A stretch of DNA of 64,000 nucleotides, from the NCBI RefSeq assembly GCF_963855985.1, contig NC_087109.1, positions 6,406,001 through 6,470,000 of the forward strand, in the 5' to 3' direction. The stretch is from Ostrinia nubilalis. Lineage: Eukaryota > Arthropoda > Insecta > Lepidoptera > Crambidae. Below, in pieces: positions 1 to 11,100 of the stretch. The position numbers and the translations under genes are program-made. A model generated the notes under the pieces. The model saw nothing but the letters and a program-made list of their open reading frames with translations, did not search any database and had not been told where the DNA came from. The first letter of the stretch is position 1. The number at the start of each line of letters is the position of its first letter.

Positions 1-100
1 ATGTGACTAGTGCTGGGTATGTTTCGTACGGTTCACATAGATGTATCGATAAGTTTTCGAAAAAATGATATAAAAAATGCACCCAATTTTTCTTCATATC

Positions 101-249
101 TTTATTCATAAAAATGACAATTATAATTTAAATTTAAAGAGAGTAAAATTTAAAATTCATGTCAAGGGTGTACAACCTAAGTCGTAGTCATTATCATCAG
201 TGTTCTTCAGTGGTTTTTTCCTCTTGCTAGAGGGCGGTGGGCATCTCTT
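101..249 (-). CDS. candidate terminal coding exon with poly(A) signal, gene unknown
   Basis: On the minus strand a splice acceptor (CTCTAG, AG at 250-251) is followed by 30 codons and a TGA stop at 157-159. The peptide is basic and then acidic (SSKRKKPLKN, then DDNDYDL). An AATAAA signal reads on the minus strand at 101-106, about 50 bases after the stop. This is what the last exon of a minus-strand gene looks like. GCLM runs the same way, but its exon 5 ends in phase 1 while this acceptor is phase 0, so it cannot follow exon 5 directly. It may be a GCLM 3' exon after an unseen exon 6, or belong to another gene. No family is recognised. Confidence 0.3.
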
Positions 250-745
250 CTAGAGCAACGGTGCTATGAATACCCAAAAAATTATCGGTGATTGATTTCC
301 GATGTTTGATTATTTAAGAATGAAATGTTTTTTGGTTTTTAATAGTGAACATTTAGAAAAACGTATAACTTGACTTAAATATGTTAAAAAATTAGTTAGA
401 ATTTTTTTTTGTTAAATATGTTATTTATATTATTTGTAGAGACGTCGTTAATACTCTAGCTTGATTTTTATAATTTCGAATTACTACTTATTGGTGTAAT
501 TTAACGCTGCATTTACACGAAATTAACATTTTTATTGGAAGCACTGTCGTCGAAAATATTGTTTGTAGGTCAGACGTGAATTATTTCTTGTCCGCCAATA
601 TTTAGCTCTCATTGATCGCTACTACAAAGTTATGTCGTTACTTTTGATGGCAGCTGTCATTCTAATCAAGCTATATTGGATAGACTATAGTCTGGGTCTC
701 TATCGGGCCAGATCCTTGCTCTCTTTATTAGATTCTTCTCACTCG
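250..745. other. AT-rich stretch without a recognised gene
   Basis: AT-rich non-coding sequence between the candidate terminal exon and the first partial exon-5 copy. No convincing ORF, RNA gene or repeat boundary is seen. Confidence 0.4.
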
Positions 746-1576
746 TTGGCGCGGCAGAAGGCGTGCAGCGAGGGCAGGTTGATCTATACTACAGCCAGGT
801 TGAAGTAAACCTAAAGCATCTGGCCCGTAAGAATTTGATTTAGAAGTGTATATGCTTACCTGGTGATCTGATAAAGGTCGCGGGAAGTACCTAGATGCGG
901 GCAGCGGAGGTCCGGTTTTTGTGGAAATCCTTGGGGGAGGCCTTTGTCCAACAGTGGGCGTCATTTGGCTGAAATAAACAATGCTTACCTGGCGGGTTTA
1001 GGTCCCAATCAGGTCATATCCTTTAGTGGTTCTTACCTGGTGTCAGGAGTCCAAGTTGATATGAACCACGGTCGCTTGAAGAAAGCGACTAGTCTAAGAC
1101 CCTACGTGTTCAAACTCCTTTATTCCTGAAGAGGGGTCCCTACGTCATCATATCCTTTATGAGTGATGGTAGTTCTTACCTGGCGGGTCAGCGTGCGTCA
1201 GCAGCTGCACGTCGTTAGCACTCTTGTAGCAGAATTCTGGGCTGACATTGTGTAGGTTTGTTTTGACACAACAAGAAGAATAAGCGACTAGCCTAGGTCC
1301 GTGTTTATGTATGAGCTTCTCACCTGGCGGGTCGGCGTGCGTCAACAGCTGAAGGGCATAAGCACAACAAAAAGCGGCGCGACACATGTGCAACACCACA
1401 GTTGCTTGAAGGAAGCGACTAGTGTATCCCTGAGTGCATCTTACCTGGTGGAAAAGCGTGCGTCAGTAGCTGTCTTTAGCGCGACAAAAAGCAACACGCC
1501 AGAACACGATGACAGGTTGATTCACACCTAACATTAAAAAAGTCTAGGACCTTATTTGTTCATATGAGCTTCTCAC

Positions 1577-1715
1577 CTGGCGGGTCGGCGTGCGTCAGCA
1601 GCTGCACGTCGTTGGCGCGGCAGAAGGCGTGCAGCGAGGGCGGCACGACGCAGCACGAGGCCAGGTTGATCTGCGCGATGGCCGGCCGGACGCGCGCCCA
1701 CGCGTGCAGCTTGCG
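1577..1715 (-). pseudogene. partial copy of GCLM exon 5
   Basis: The minus strand matches GCLM exon 5 (5171-5356) almost perfectly from the RKLHAWARVRP codons to the end, including the GTGAGAAG donor. Upstream of the cttgcg at 1710-1715 the sequence diverges and the true acceptor is absent, so this copy cannot be spliced in like the full exon. Confidence 0.75.
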
Positions 1716-2550
1716 AGACATTACCTAGTACTCACCCAGCCACCCAGACAAACAGGAGGTCTACTCTGAAACACCGTTTACGTAGTTTCGGGTCTATCTG
1801 TTACCGTCGCTCGCGCTGGCATCTCGCTTTGCGTGAGAGGGAGGGCAACATTCGAAACTTCTGATAACGTTTTTCGGAGTAACCCCGCAGGTTGATCTGT
1901 GCTATAGCCAGCAGGACGCGCGCCCACGCGTGCAGCTTGCGAGACATTACCTAGTTATAGCTCTGAGATCAGTCTTGATTCTTCTTACCTGATCAACAGC
2001 TGGACTTTGTTAACATGACAGAAGGCACGACACAGCACGAGATCTGTGAAATATGATAGTCGACTTGAAGGAAGCGACTATCTATACTTAATTACCTAGT
2101 TACACCCTAGAGAAGTCCAGTTAGATTCTTCTTACCAAGAGGATAAAAAAGCTGCTTAAAGCGACAGAAAATGGCATAACACAGCATGAGGCCAGATTAA
2201 ATTGCATGATTGTCGACTTGAAGAAAGATACTTCCTTCCTTTCTTACCTGTTAATATGCTTCTTCTTACCTGATGGGTTGGCGTGCGTCAATAGCTTCAC
2301 GTCATTAGTGCGACAAAAAGTGACACGACACAGCACGAGACCAAGTTGTCAGTCGACTTAAAGAAAGCGACTGGCCTACTTGTTTTCTTTTTCTTTCTTA
2401 AGGTATAGTCTGGTCGCGACTGTGCGACTGGCACCCGCAGTGAGTGTGCGAGCGCGATAGCAACATAATTACGCGCGAGCGATAAGGATGGGTAGCTTGG
2501 GGTCATTGGACAAAATTCTACGTGCTCACGGACCAGGCTTTAGTTCTCAC

Positions 2551-2647
2551 CTGGCGGGTCGGCGTGCGTCAGCAGCTGCACGTCGTTGGCGCGGCAGAAG
2601 GCGTGCAGCGAGGGCGGCACGACGCAGCACGAGGCCAGGTTGATCTG
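2551..2647 (-). pseudogene. partial copy of GCLM exon 5
   Basis: About 97 bp matching the 3' half of exon 5 (INLASCCVVPP to THADPPG) with an intact GTGAGAAC donor on the minus strand. The 5' half and acceptor are missing. Confidence 0.7.
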
Positions 2648-3437
2648 TGCTATAGCCAGCTTAAAGTAAACCTAAGCATCTGGCCCGTAAGAGCTTGATT
2701 TAGAAGTGTATATGCTTACCTGGTGACCTGGTAAAGGTCGCGGGAAGTACATGGATGGGGGCAGCGCAGGACCCATTTTTTGTGGAAATCCTTGGGGGAG
2801 GCCTTTGTCCAGCAGTGGGCTTCTTTGGCTGAAACGAACAATGCTTACCTGGCCGGGTTTAGGTCCCAATTAGGTCATATCCTTTAGTGGTTCTTACCTG
2901 GTGTCATGAGTCCAAGTTGATATGAACCACGGTCGCTTGAAGAAAGCGACTAGTCTAAGACCCTACGTGTTCAAACTCCTTTATTCCTGAAGAGGGGTCC
3001 CTACGTCATCATATCCTTTATGAGTGATGGTAGTTCTTACCTGGCGGGTCAGCGTGCGTCAGCAGCTGCACGTCGTTAGCACTCTTGTAGCAGAATTCTG
3101 GGCTGACATTGTGTAGGTTTGTTTTGACACAACAAGAAGAATAAGCGACTAGCCTAGGTCCGTTTTTATGTATGAGCTTCTCACCTGGCGGGTCGGCGTG
3201 CGTCAACAGCTGAAGAGCATAAGCACAACAAAAAGCGGCGCGACACATGTGCAACACCACAGTTGCCTGAAGGAAGCGACTAGTGTATCCCTGAGTGCAT
3301 CTTACCTGGTGGAACAGCGTGCGTCAGTAGCTGTCTTTAGCGCGACAAAAAGCAACACGCCAGAACACGATGACAGGTTGATTCACACCTAACATTAAAA
3401 AAGTCTAGGACCTTATTTGTTCATATGAGCTTCTCAC

Positions 3438-3576
3438 CTGGCGGGTCGGCGTGCGTCAGCAGCTGCACGTCGTTGGCGCGGCAGAAGGCGTGCAGCGAGG
3501 GCGGCACGACGCAGCACGAGGCCAGGTTGATCTGCGCGATGGCCGGCCGGACGCGCGCCCACGCGTGGAGCTTGCG
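3438..3576 (-). pseudogene. partial copy of GCLM exon 5
   Basis: This is the counterpart of 1577-1715 in the second block of the 1.86-kb duplication. It has the same extent, open frame and donor, and no acceptor. Confidence 0.75.
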
Positions 3577-4008
3577 AGACATTACCTAGTACTCACCCAG
3601 ACAACCAGGAGGTCTACTCTGAAACACCGTTTACGTAGTTTCGGGTCTATCTGTTACCGTCGCTCGCGCTGGCATCTCGCTTTGCGTGAGAGGGATGACA
3701 ACATTCGAAACTTCTGATAACGTTTTTCGGAGTAACCCCGCAGGTTGATCTGTGCTATAGCCAGCAGGACGCGCGCCCACGCGTGCAGCTTGCGAGACGT
3801 TACCTAGTTATAGCTCTGAGATCAGTCTGGATCAGCTGGACTTTGTTAACATGACAGAAGGCACGACACAGCACGAGGTCAGGTTGTGAAATATGGTAGT
3901 TGACTTGAAGGAAGCGACTATCTATTTCATTACCTAGTTACACCCTACAGAAGTCCAGTTAGATTCTTCTTACCTGGAGGATCAGAGGGCCTAGCGTGAG
4001 TTTACATC

Positions 4009-4150
4009 AAACGCGCTCACTAGTGAGCGCGTCAAAAATGACATTAAATAAATGACGGATTGTACAGCGCCCCTAGCGGGAAACGTTTAAAAACTAAAAT
4101 TTGCATAAATTTTTTAACGCGCTCACTAGTGCGCGTTAAGCGCGTTAAGA
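4009..4150. repeat. small foldback sequence (acgcgctcactagtg)
   Basis: The motif aacgcgctcactagtg occurs at about 4009 and about 4117, each within a near-palindrome, around an AT-rich core. It is probably a short MITE inserted among the exon-5 copies. No target duplication was resolved. Confidence 0.35.
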
Positions 4151-4363
4151 GCTTCCTTACCTGATATATCCTTGAGAAGTCTTCGTAAGAAGACTTCTAC
4201 TTCTTCTTCTTATGGATTAATAGCTCTATGTCAAAGGGGCGATAAAAAGGTACACGACACAGCAACAAGCCAAGTTGCAGACCAGTAGCTTTCCGCAGTC
4301 AACTTGCAGAAAGAGACTCGTCTAGGGCTATACTCTAGGACCCTACGTGTTCATGCTTCTCAC

Positions 4364-4459
4364 CTGGCGGGTCGGCGTGCGTCAGCAGCTGCACGTCGTT
4401 GGCGCGGCAGAAGGCGTGCAGCGAGGGCGGCACGACGCAGCACGAGGCCAGGTTGATCT
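4364..4459 (-). pseudogene. partial copy of GCLM exon 5
   Basis: The 3' portion of exon 5 on the minus strand, open in the GCLM frame, with the GTGAGAAG donor. It is fused upstream to unrelated repeat sequence, and no acceptor is seen. Confidence 0.7.
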
Positions 4460-4663
4460 ATACTACAGCCAGGTTGAGGTAAACCTATAGCATCTGGCCC
4501 ATAGAAAGCTAGAATTAGAAGTGTATATACTTACCTGGTGACCTGGTAAAGGTCGCGGGAAGTACCTGGATGCGGGAAGCGCAGGGCCGGTCTTTGTGGA
4601 AATCCTTGGGGAAGGCCTTTGTCCAACAGTGGGCGTCGTTTGGCTGAAACGAACAATGCTTAC

Positions 4664-4770
4664 CTGGCGGGTCGGCGTGCGTCAGCAGCTGCACGTCGTT
4701 GGCGCGGCAGAAGGCGTGCAGCGAGGGCGGCACGACGCAGCACGAGGCCAGGTTGATCTGCGCGATGGCC
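4664..4770 (-). pseudogene. partial copy of GCLM exon 5
   Basis: The 3' portion of exon 5 on the minus strand (RPAIAQINLASCC to the end) with a GTAAGC donor. It directly abuts an RTE LINE tail fragment (about 4540-4655). Confidence 0.7.
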
Positions 4771-5170
4771 GCTTGAAGAAAGCTACTTGGTTTAGGTCCC
4801 GATCAGGTCATATCCCTTAGTGGTTCTTACCTAGTGTCAAGAGGCCAGGTTGATCTGCACCATTCGCTTGAAGAAAGCGACTAGTCTGGGTCTCTATCGG
4901 GCCATATCCTTTATTCTAGCTCAGTAGCGGCGTAAGTGGGGTGCGGTTGTCTTTCAATCTTCGAATCGGTAGGTAACCCCAAAATCCTGGGGGTACCATG
5001 GGGTGTCTTAGGACTTATGACGGGGGGGGGGGGGGAGGTGATCGCCCAATCAGGGCATATCCTTTAGTGGTTCTTACCTGGTGTCATGAGTCCAAGTTGT
5101 CGCTTGAAGAAAGCGACTAGACTGGGTCTATCGGGCCATATCCTTGCTCTCTTTATTAGATTCTTCTCAC

Positions 5171-8100
5171 CTGGCGGATCAGCGTGCGTCAGCAGCTGCA
5201 CGTCGTTGGCGCGGCAGAAGGCGTGCAGCGAGGGAGGCACGACGCAGCACGAGGCCAGGTTGATCTGCGCGATGGCCGGCCGGACGCGCGCCCACGCGTG
5301 GAGCTTGCGTAAACAACCGCCGCCAACGTCGGCCACGCCTAACTGGTGGACGCGACCTAGAAGGTGTTTAAAGGATGCTTAAAACGGTATCGCTTAAAAT
5401 TCTCAGCTACAATGAAAAAAAAAACAGGAAAACTTTTAGAGATATAGAGAAGTGCCAACTAATGCGCTGAGTTTACACATAAAGTAATCAAAATATGTGC
5501 TCTTTATTTAATTATTACTCAACGGTCGAATAATCTTTAGTACTACGCAAGCAATGTAAACTGTTTACAGTAAGCAGTTTACGTCGCTGCTATCATCAAT
5601 GTGTTCTGTTTTTGGGCATATTGCTGCGACACCGGCCCTGCCCCCTTGTCACATCTCCCTTTAGTTTCTGTGATCTGTGGGAAAACCAATGTGACCGACA
5701 TAGCTTGCAAAATTACAGGGCACGTGGCTCGAAGAGCTGATGGCCTTTAGGGAAGAAAAGTTCTTGAGTGGTTACCACGGGCCTGTGTGGGCAGGCCTAC
5801 TAGGTGGACTGACGATCTGGTGAAGGTCGTGGGATGTACATGGATGCGGGCAGCGTAGGACCGATTGTTGTGGAAGTCTTTGGAGGAGACCTTTGAAATT
5901 ATAGCATTAGCTACCTATTGGTAATGAAATTTTCACATTGGATAGCTTCAAAGATATGTTTAACATTACGTTGTTTTTTATTTACCCAGATGCCATTAAT
6001 CTACTTATTAACATTACGATTACGATACTTATCAGTCACACAGCGTTTAAGTGATGTTGTTTAGACAGCTGAACCAACACTTGGACAGAGTAGTTCTAAA
6101 TGTGTGTCAGCCAAAACGTCAAGCTGTAAGTACTCATGCTCGTTTCACACATTTCCACAACGACCGGTCATGTCTACATCCAGATGCTTCCAGCTACTTC
6201 GCCAGATTTTCGGTTCAATGGACAAATTATCTGCTAAAATGGTAGTTTTACCTACCGTTAGCTGTTTGCCCCACCCACTACCACTTAAGTACTCATTTTC
6301 GTTGTTTCGTCCACTGCTGGACAAAGGCCTCCCCTAAGGATTTCCACAAAGACCGGTCTTGCGCCGCTTTAGCATCCAGCCACCTCCCGCGACCTTCACC
6401 AGATCGTCCGTCCTCCTAGTGGGAGGCCTGCTCACGCTACGTCTTCCGGCTCGTGGTCGCCACTCAAGAACTTTCCTGCCCCAGCGGCCATCAGCTCTAC
6501 GAGCTATGTGCCCCGCCCACTGCCACTTGATTTTAGCGATTCTGCTCTCATAAGTACTCATTTACTACTCGGTAAATATTGTACTTGAAACTCGTTACCC
6601 TCAGTTTTATACCCAACAAAAGATGATAAATTACCTTCTTTGGTTATTAAATTTTACATTAAGATTTGCATCTTAAGATTGTCAAGCTAAAACTTTTCCT
6701 AGCTGATTCAGCGTAATACTCTTGAAAAATATGACGGATTTTCTCAATGTCCCAGTAGCTCATTTTGAAGCATAGATCATTGCGAGTTTGTAAAAATTGA
6801 GTTACCTTCTTCAACATAGTCTTCTAGCACGCTCCACAGCACCTTGATCCCAGGCAATATCGCTTCACACTTCCTAGCATCCGCCTCGCTGTAAACCTCT
6901 CGCGTTTGAGACCTATAGCTCCCAGTTTCATACTCAAAGAAGATGATGGTAATTACATTCTTTAACATAGTCTTCTAGCACGCTCCACAGCATCTTAACC
7001 CCAGCTAGGATCGCTTCACACTTCCTGGCATCTGCTTTGCTGTAAACCTCTGCCTCGCGTTTGACTCCTGTAGCTACAAGTTTCATACTCAAAGAAGATG
7101 ACGGTAATTACGTTCTTTAACATAGTCTTCTAGCACGCTCCACAGCACCTTGATCCCAGGCAATATGGCTTCACACTTCCTGGCGTCTGCTTCGCTATAA
7201 ACCTCTCGCGTTTGAGACCTATAGCTCCCAGTTTCATACACAAAGAAGATGATGATAGTTACCTTCTTTAACATAGTCTTCTAGCACGCTCCACAGCACC
7301 CTAATCCCAGGCAATATCGCTTCACGCTTCCTGGCGTCTGCTTCGCTGTAAACCTCTCGCGTTTGAGACATAGTTTCCAGTTTAATACTCAAAGAAGATG
7401 ACGGTAATTACCTTCTTTAACATAGTCTTCTAGCACGCTCCACAGCACCTTAATCCCAGGTAGGATCGCTTCACATTTCCTGGCGTCTGCTTCGCTGTAA
7501 ACCTCTGCCTCGCGTTTGAGACCTGCGGCTCCCAGTTTCATACTCAAAAAAGATTATGGTAATTACCTTCTTTAACATAGTCTTCTAGCACGCTCCACAG
7601 CACCTTAATCCCAGGCAATATCGCTTCACACTTCCTAGCATCCGCCTCGCTGTAAACCTCTCGCGTTTGAGACCTATAGCTTCCAGTTTCATACTCAAAA
7701 AAGATTATGGTAATTACCTTCTTTAACATAGTCTTCTAGCACGCTCCACAGCACCTTGATCCCAGGCAATATCGCTTCACACTTCCTAGCATCCGCCTCG
7801 CTGTAAACCTCTCGCGTTTGAGACCTATAGCTCCCAGTTTCATACTCAAAGAAGATGATGGTAATTACATTCTTTAACATAGTCTTCTAGCACGCTCCAC
7901 AGCACCTTAACCCCAGCTAGGATCGCTTCACACTTCCTGGCATCTGCTTTGCTGTAAACCTCTGCCTCGCGTTTGACTCCTGTAGCTACAAGTTTCATAC
8001 TCAAAGAAGATGACGGTAATTACCTTCTTTAACATAGTCTTCTAGCACGCTCCACAGCACCTTAATCCCAGGTAGGATCGCTTCACATTTCCTGGCGTCT

Positions 8101-11100
8101 GCTTCGCTGTAAACCTCTGCCTCGCGTTTGAGACCTGCGGCTCCCAGTTTCATACTCAAAAAAGATTATGGTAATTACCTTCTTTAACATAGTCTTCTAG
8201 CACGCTCCACAGCACCTTAATCCCAGGCAATATCGCTTCACACTTCCTAGCATCCGCCTCGCTGTAAACCTCTCGCGTTTGAGACCTATAGCTTCCAGTT
8301 TCATACTCAAAAAAGATTATGGTAATTACCTTCTTTAACATAGTCTTCTAGCACGCTCCACAGCACCTTGATCCCAGGCAATATCGCTTCACACTTCCTA
8401 GCATCCGCCTCGCTGTAAACCTCTCGCGTTTGAGACCTATAGCTCCCAGTTTCATACTCAAAGAAGATGATGGTAATTACATTCTTTAACATAGTCTTCT
8501 AGCACGCTCCACAGCACCTTAACCCCAGCTAGGATCGCTTCACACTTCCTGGCATCTGCTTTGCTGTAAACCTCTGCCTCGCGTTTGACTCCTGTAGCTA
8601 CAAGTTTCATACTCAAAGAAGATGACGGTAATTACCTTCTTTAACATAGTCTTCTAGCACGCTCCACAGCACCTTAATCCCAGGTAGGATCGCTTCACAT
8701 TTCCTGGCGTCTGCTTCGCTGTAAACCTCTGCCTCGCGTTTGAGACCTGCGGCTCCCAGTTTCATACTCAAAAAAGATTATGGTAATTACCTTCTTTAAC
8801 ATAGTCTTCTAGCACGCTCCACAGCACCTTAATCCCAGGCAATATCGCTTCACACTTCCTAGCATCCGCCTCGCTGTAAACCTCTCGCGTTTGAGACCTA
8901 TAGCTTCCAGTTTCATACTCAAAAAAGATTATGGTAATTACCTTCTTTAACATAGTCTTCTAGCACGCTCCACAGCACCTTGATCCCAGGCAATATCGCT
9001 TCACACTTCCTAGCATCCGCCTCGCTGTAAACCTCTCGCGTTTGAGACCTATAGCTTCCAGTTTCATACTCAAAAAAGATTATGGTAATTACCTTCTTTA
9101 ACATAGTCTTCTAGCACGCTCCACAGCACCTTAATCCCAGGCAATATCGCTTCACACTTCCTAGCATCCGCCTCGCTGTAAACCTCTCGCGTTTGAGACC
9201 TATAGCTTCCAGTTTCATACTCAAAAAAGATTATGGTAATTACCTTCTTTAACATAGTCTTCTAGCACGCTCCACAGCACCTTGATCCCAGGCAATATGG
9301 CTTCACACTTCCTGGCGTCTGCTTCGCTATAAACCTCTCGCGTTTGAGACCTATAGCTTCCAGTTTCATACTCAAAGAAGATGACGGTAATTACCTTCTT
9401 TAACATAGTCTTCTAGCACGCTCCACAGCACCCTAATCCCAGGCAATATCGCTTCACGCTTCCTGGCGTCTGCTTCGCTGTAAACCTCTCGCGTTTGAGA
9501 CATAGTTTCCAGTTTAATACTCAAAGAAGATGACGGTAATTACCTTCTTTAACATAGTCTTCTAGCACGCTCCACAGCACCTTAATCCCAGGTAGGATCG
9601 CTTCACATTTCCTGGCGTCTGCTTCGCTGTAAACCTCTGCCTCGCGTTTGAGACCTGCGGCTCCCAGTTTCATACTCAAAAAAGATTATGGTAATTACCT
9701 TCTTTAACATAGTCTTCTAGCACGCTCCACAGCACCTTAATCCCAGGCAATATCGCTTCACACTTCCTAGCATCCGCCTCGCTGTAAACCTCTCGCGTTT
9801 GAGACCTATAGCTTCCAGTTTCATACTCAAAAAAGATTATGGTAATTACCTTCTTTAACATAGTCTTCTAGCACGCTCCACAGCACCTTGATCCCAGGCA
9901 ATATCGCTTCACACTTCCTAGCATCCGCCTCGCTGTAAACCTCTCGCGTTTGAGACCTATAGCTCCCAGTTTCATACTCAAAGAAGATGATGGTAATTAC
10001 ATTCTTTAACATAGTCTTCTAGCACGCTCCACAGCACCTTAACCCCAGCTAGGATCGCTTCACACTTCCTGGCATCTGCTTTGCTGTAAACCTCTGCCTC
10101 GCGTTTGACTCCTGTAGCTACAAGTTTCATACTCAAAGAAGATGACGGTAATTACCTTCTTTAACATAGTCTTCTAGCACGCTCCACAGCACCTTAATCC
10201 CAGGTAGGATCGCTTCACATTTCCTGGCGTCTGCTTCGCTGTAAACCTCTGCCTCGCGTTTGAGACCTGCGGCTCCCAGTTTCATACTCAAAAAAGATTA
10301 TGGTAATTACCTTCTTTAACATAGTCTTCTAGCACGCTCCACAGCACCTTAATCCCAGGCAATATCGCTTCACACTTCCTAGCATCCGCCTCGCTGTAAA
10401 CCTCTCGCGTTTGAGACCTATAGCTTCCAGTTTCATACTCAAAAAAGATTATGGTAATTACCTTCTTTAACATAGTCTTCTAGCACGCTCCACAGCACCT
10501 TGATCCCAGGCAATATCGCTTCACACTTCCTAGCATCCGCCTCGCTGTAAACCTCTCGCGTTTGAGACCTATAGCTTCCAGTTTCATACTCAAAAAAGAT
10601 TATGGTAATTACCTTCTTTAACATAGTCTTCTAGCACGCTCCACAGCACCTTAATCCCAGGCAATATCGCTTCACACTTCCTAGCATCCGCCTCGCTGTA
10701 AACCTCTCGCGTTTGAGACCTATAGCTTCCAGTTTCATACTCAAAAAAGATTATGGTAATTACCTTCTTTAACATAGTCTTCTAGCACGCTCCACAGCAC
10801 CTTGATCCCAGGCAATATGGCTTCACACTTCCTGGCGTCTGCTTCGCTATAAACCTCTCGCGTTTGAGACCTATAGCTTCCAGTTTCATACTCAAAGAAG
10901 ATGACGGTAATTACCTTCTTTAACATAGTCTTCTAGCACGCTCCACAGCACCCTAATCCCAGGCAATATCGCTTCACGCTTCCTGGCGTCTGCTTCGCTG
11001 TAAACCTCTCGCGTTTGAGACATAGTTTCCAGTTTAATACTCAAAGAAGATGACGGTAATTACCTTCTTTAACATAGTCTTCTAGCACGCTCCACAGCAC

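Larger units (their letters stand above)
750..3973. repeat. ~1.86-kb tandem duplication of an exon-5-rich segment
   Basis: The blocks 750-2138 and 2600-3973 repeat each other in the same orientation with an offset of about 1861 bp and few differences. Examples are 1157-1399 against 3018-3260, and 1561-1720 against 3422-3580. Each block carries one long copy of GCLM exon 5 (1577-1715 and 3438-3576), shorter decayed pieces of that exon (near 1180-1220, 1320-1360, 3040-3080 and 3180-3220), and an RTE LINE tail fragment (about 870-975 and 2730-2840). The near identity points to a recent duplication. About 2140-2550 holds further degenerate pieces. Confidence 0.75.
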
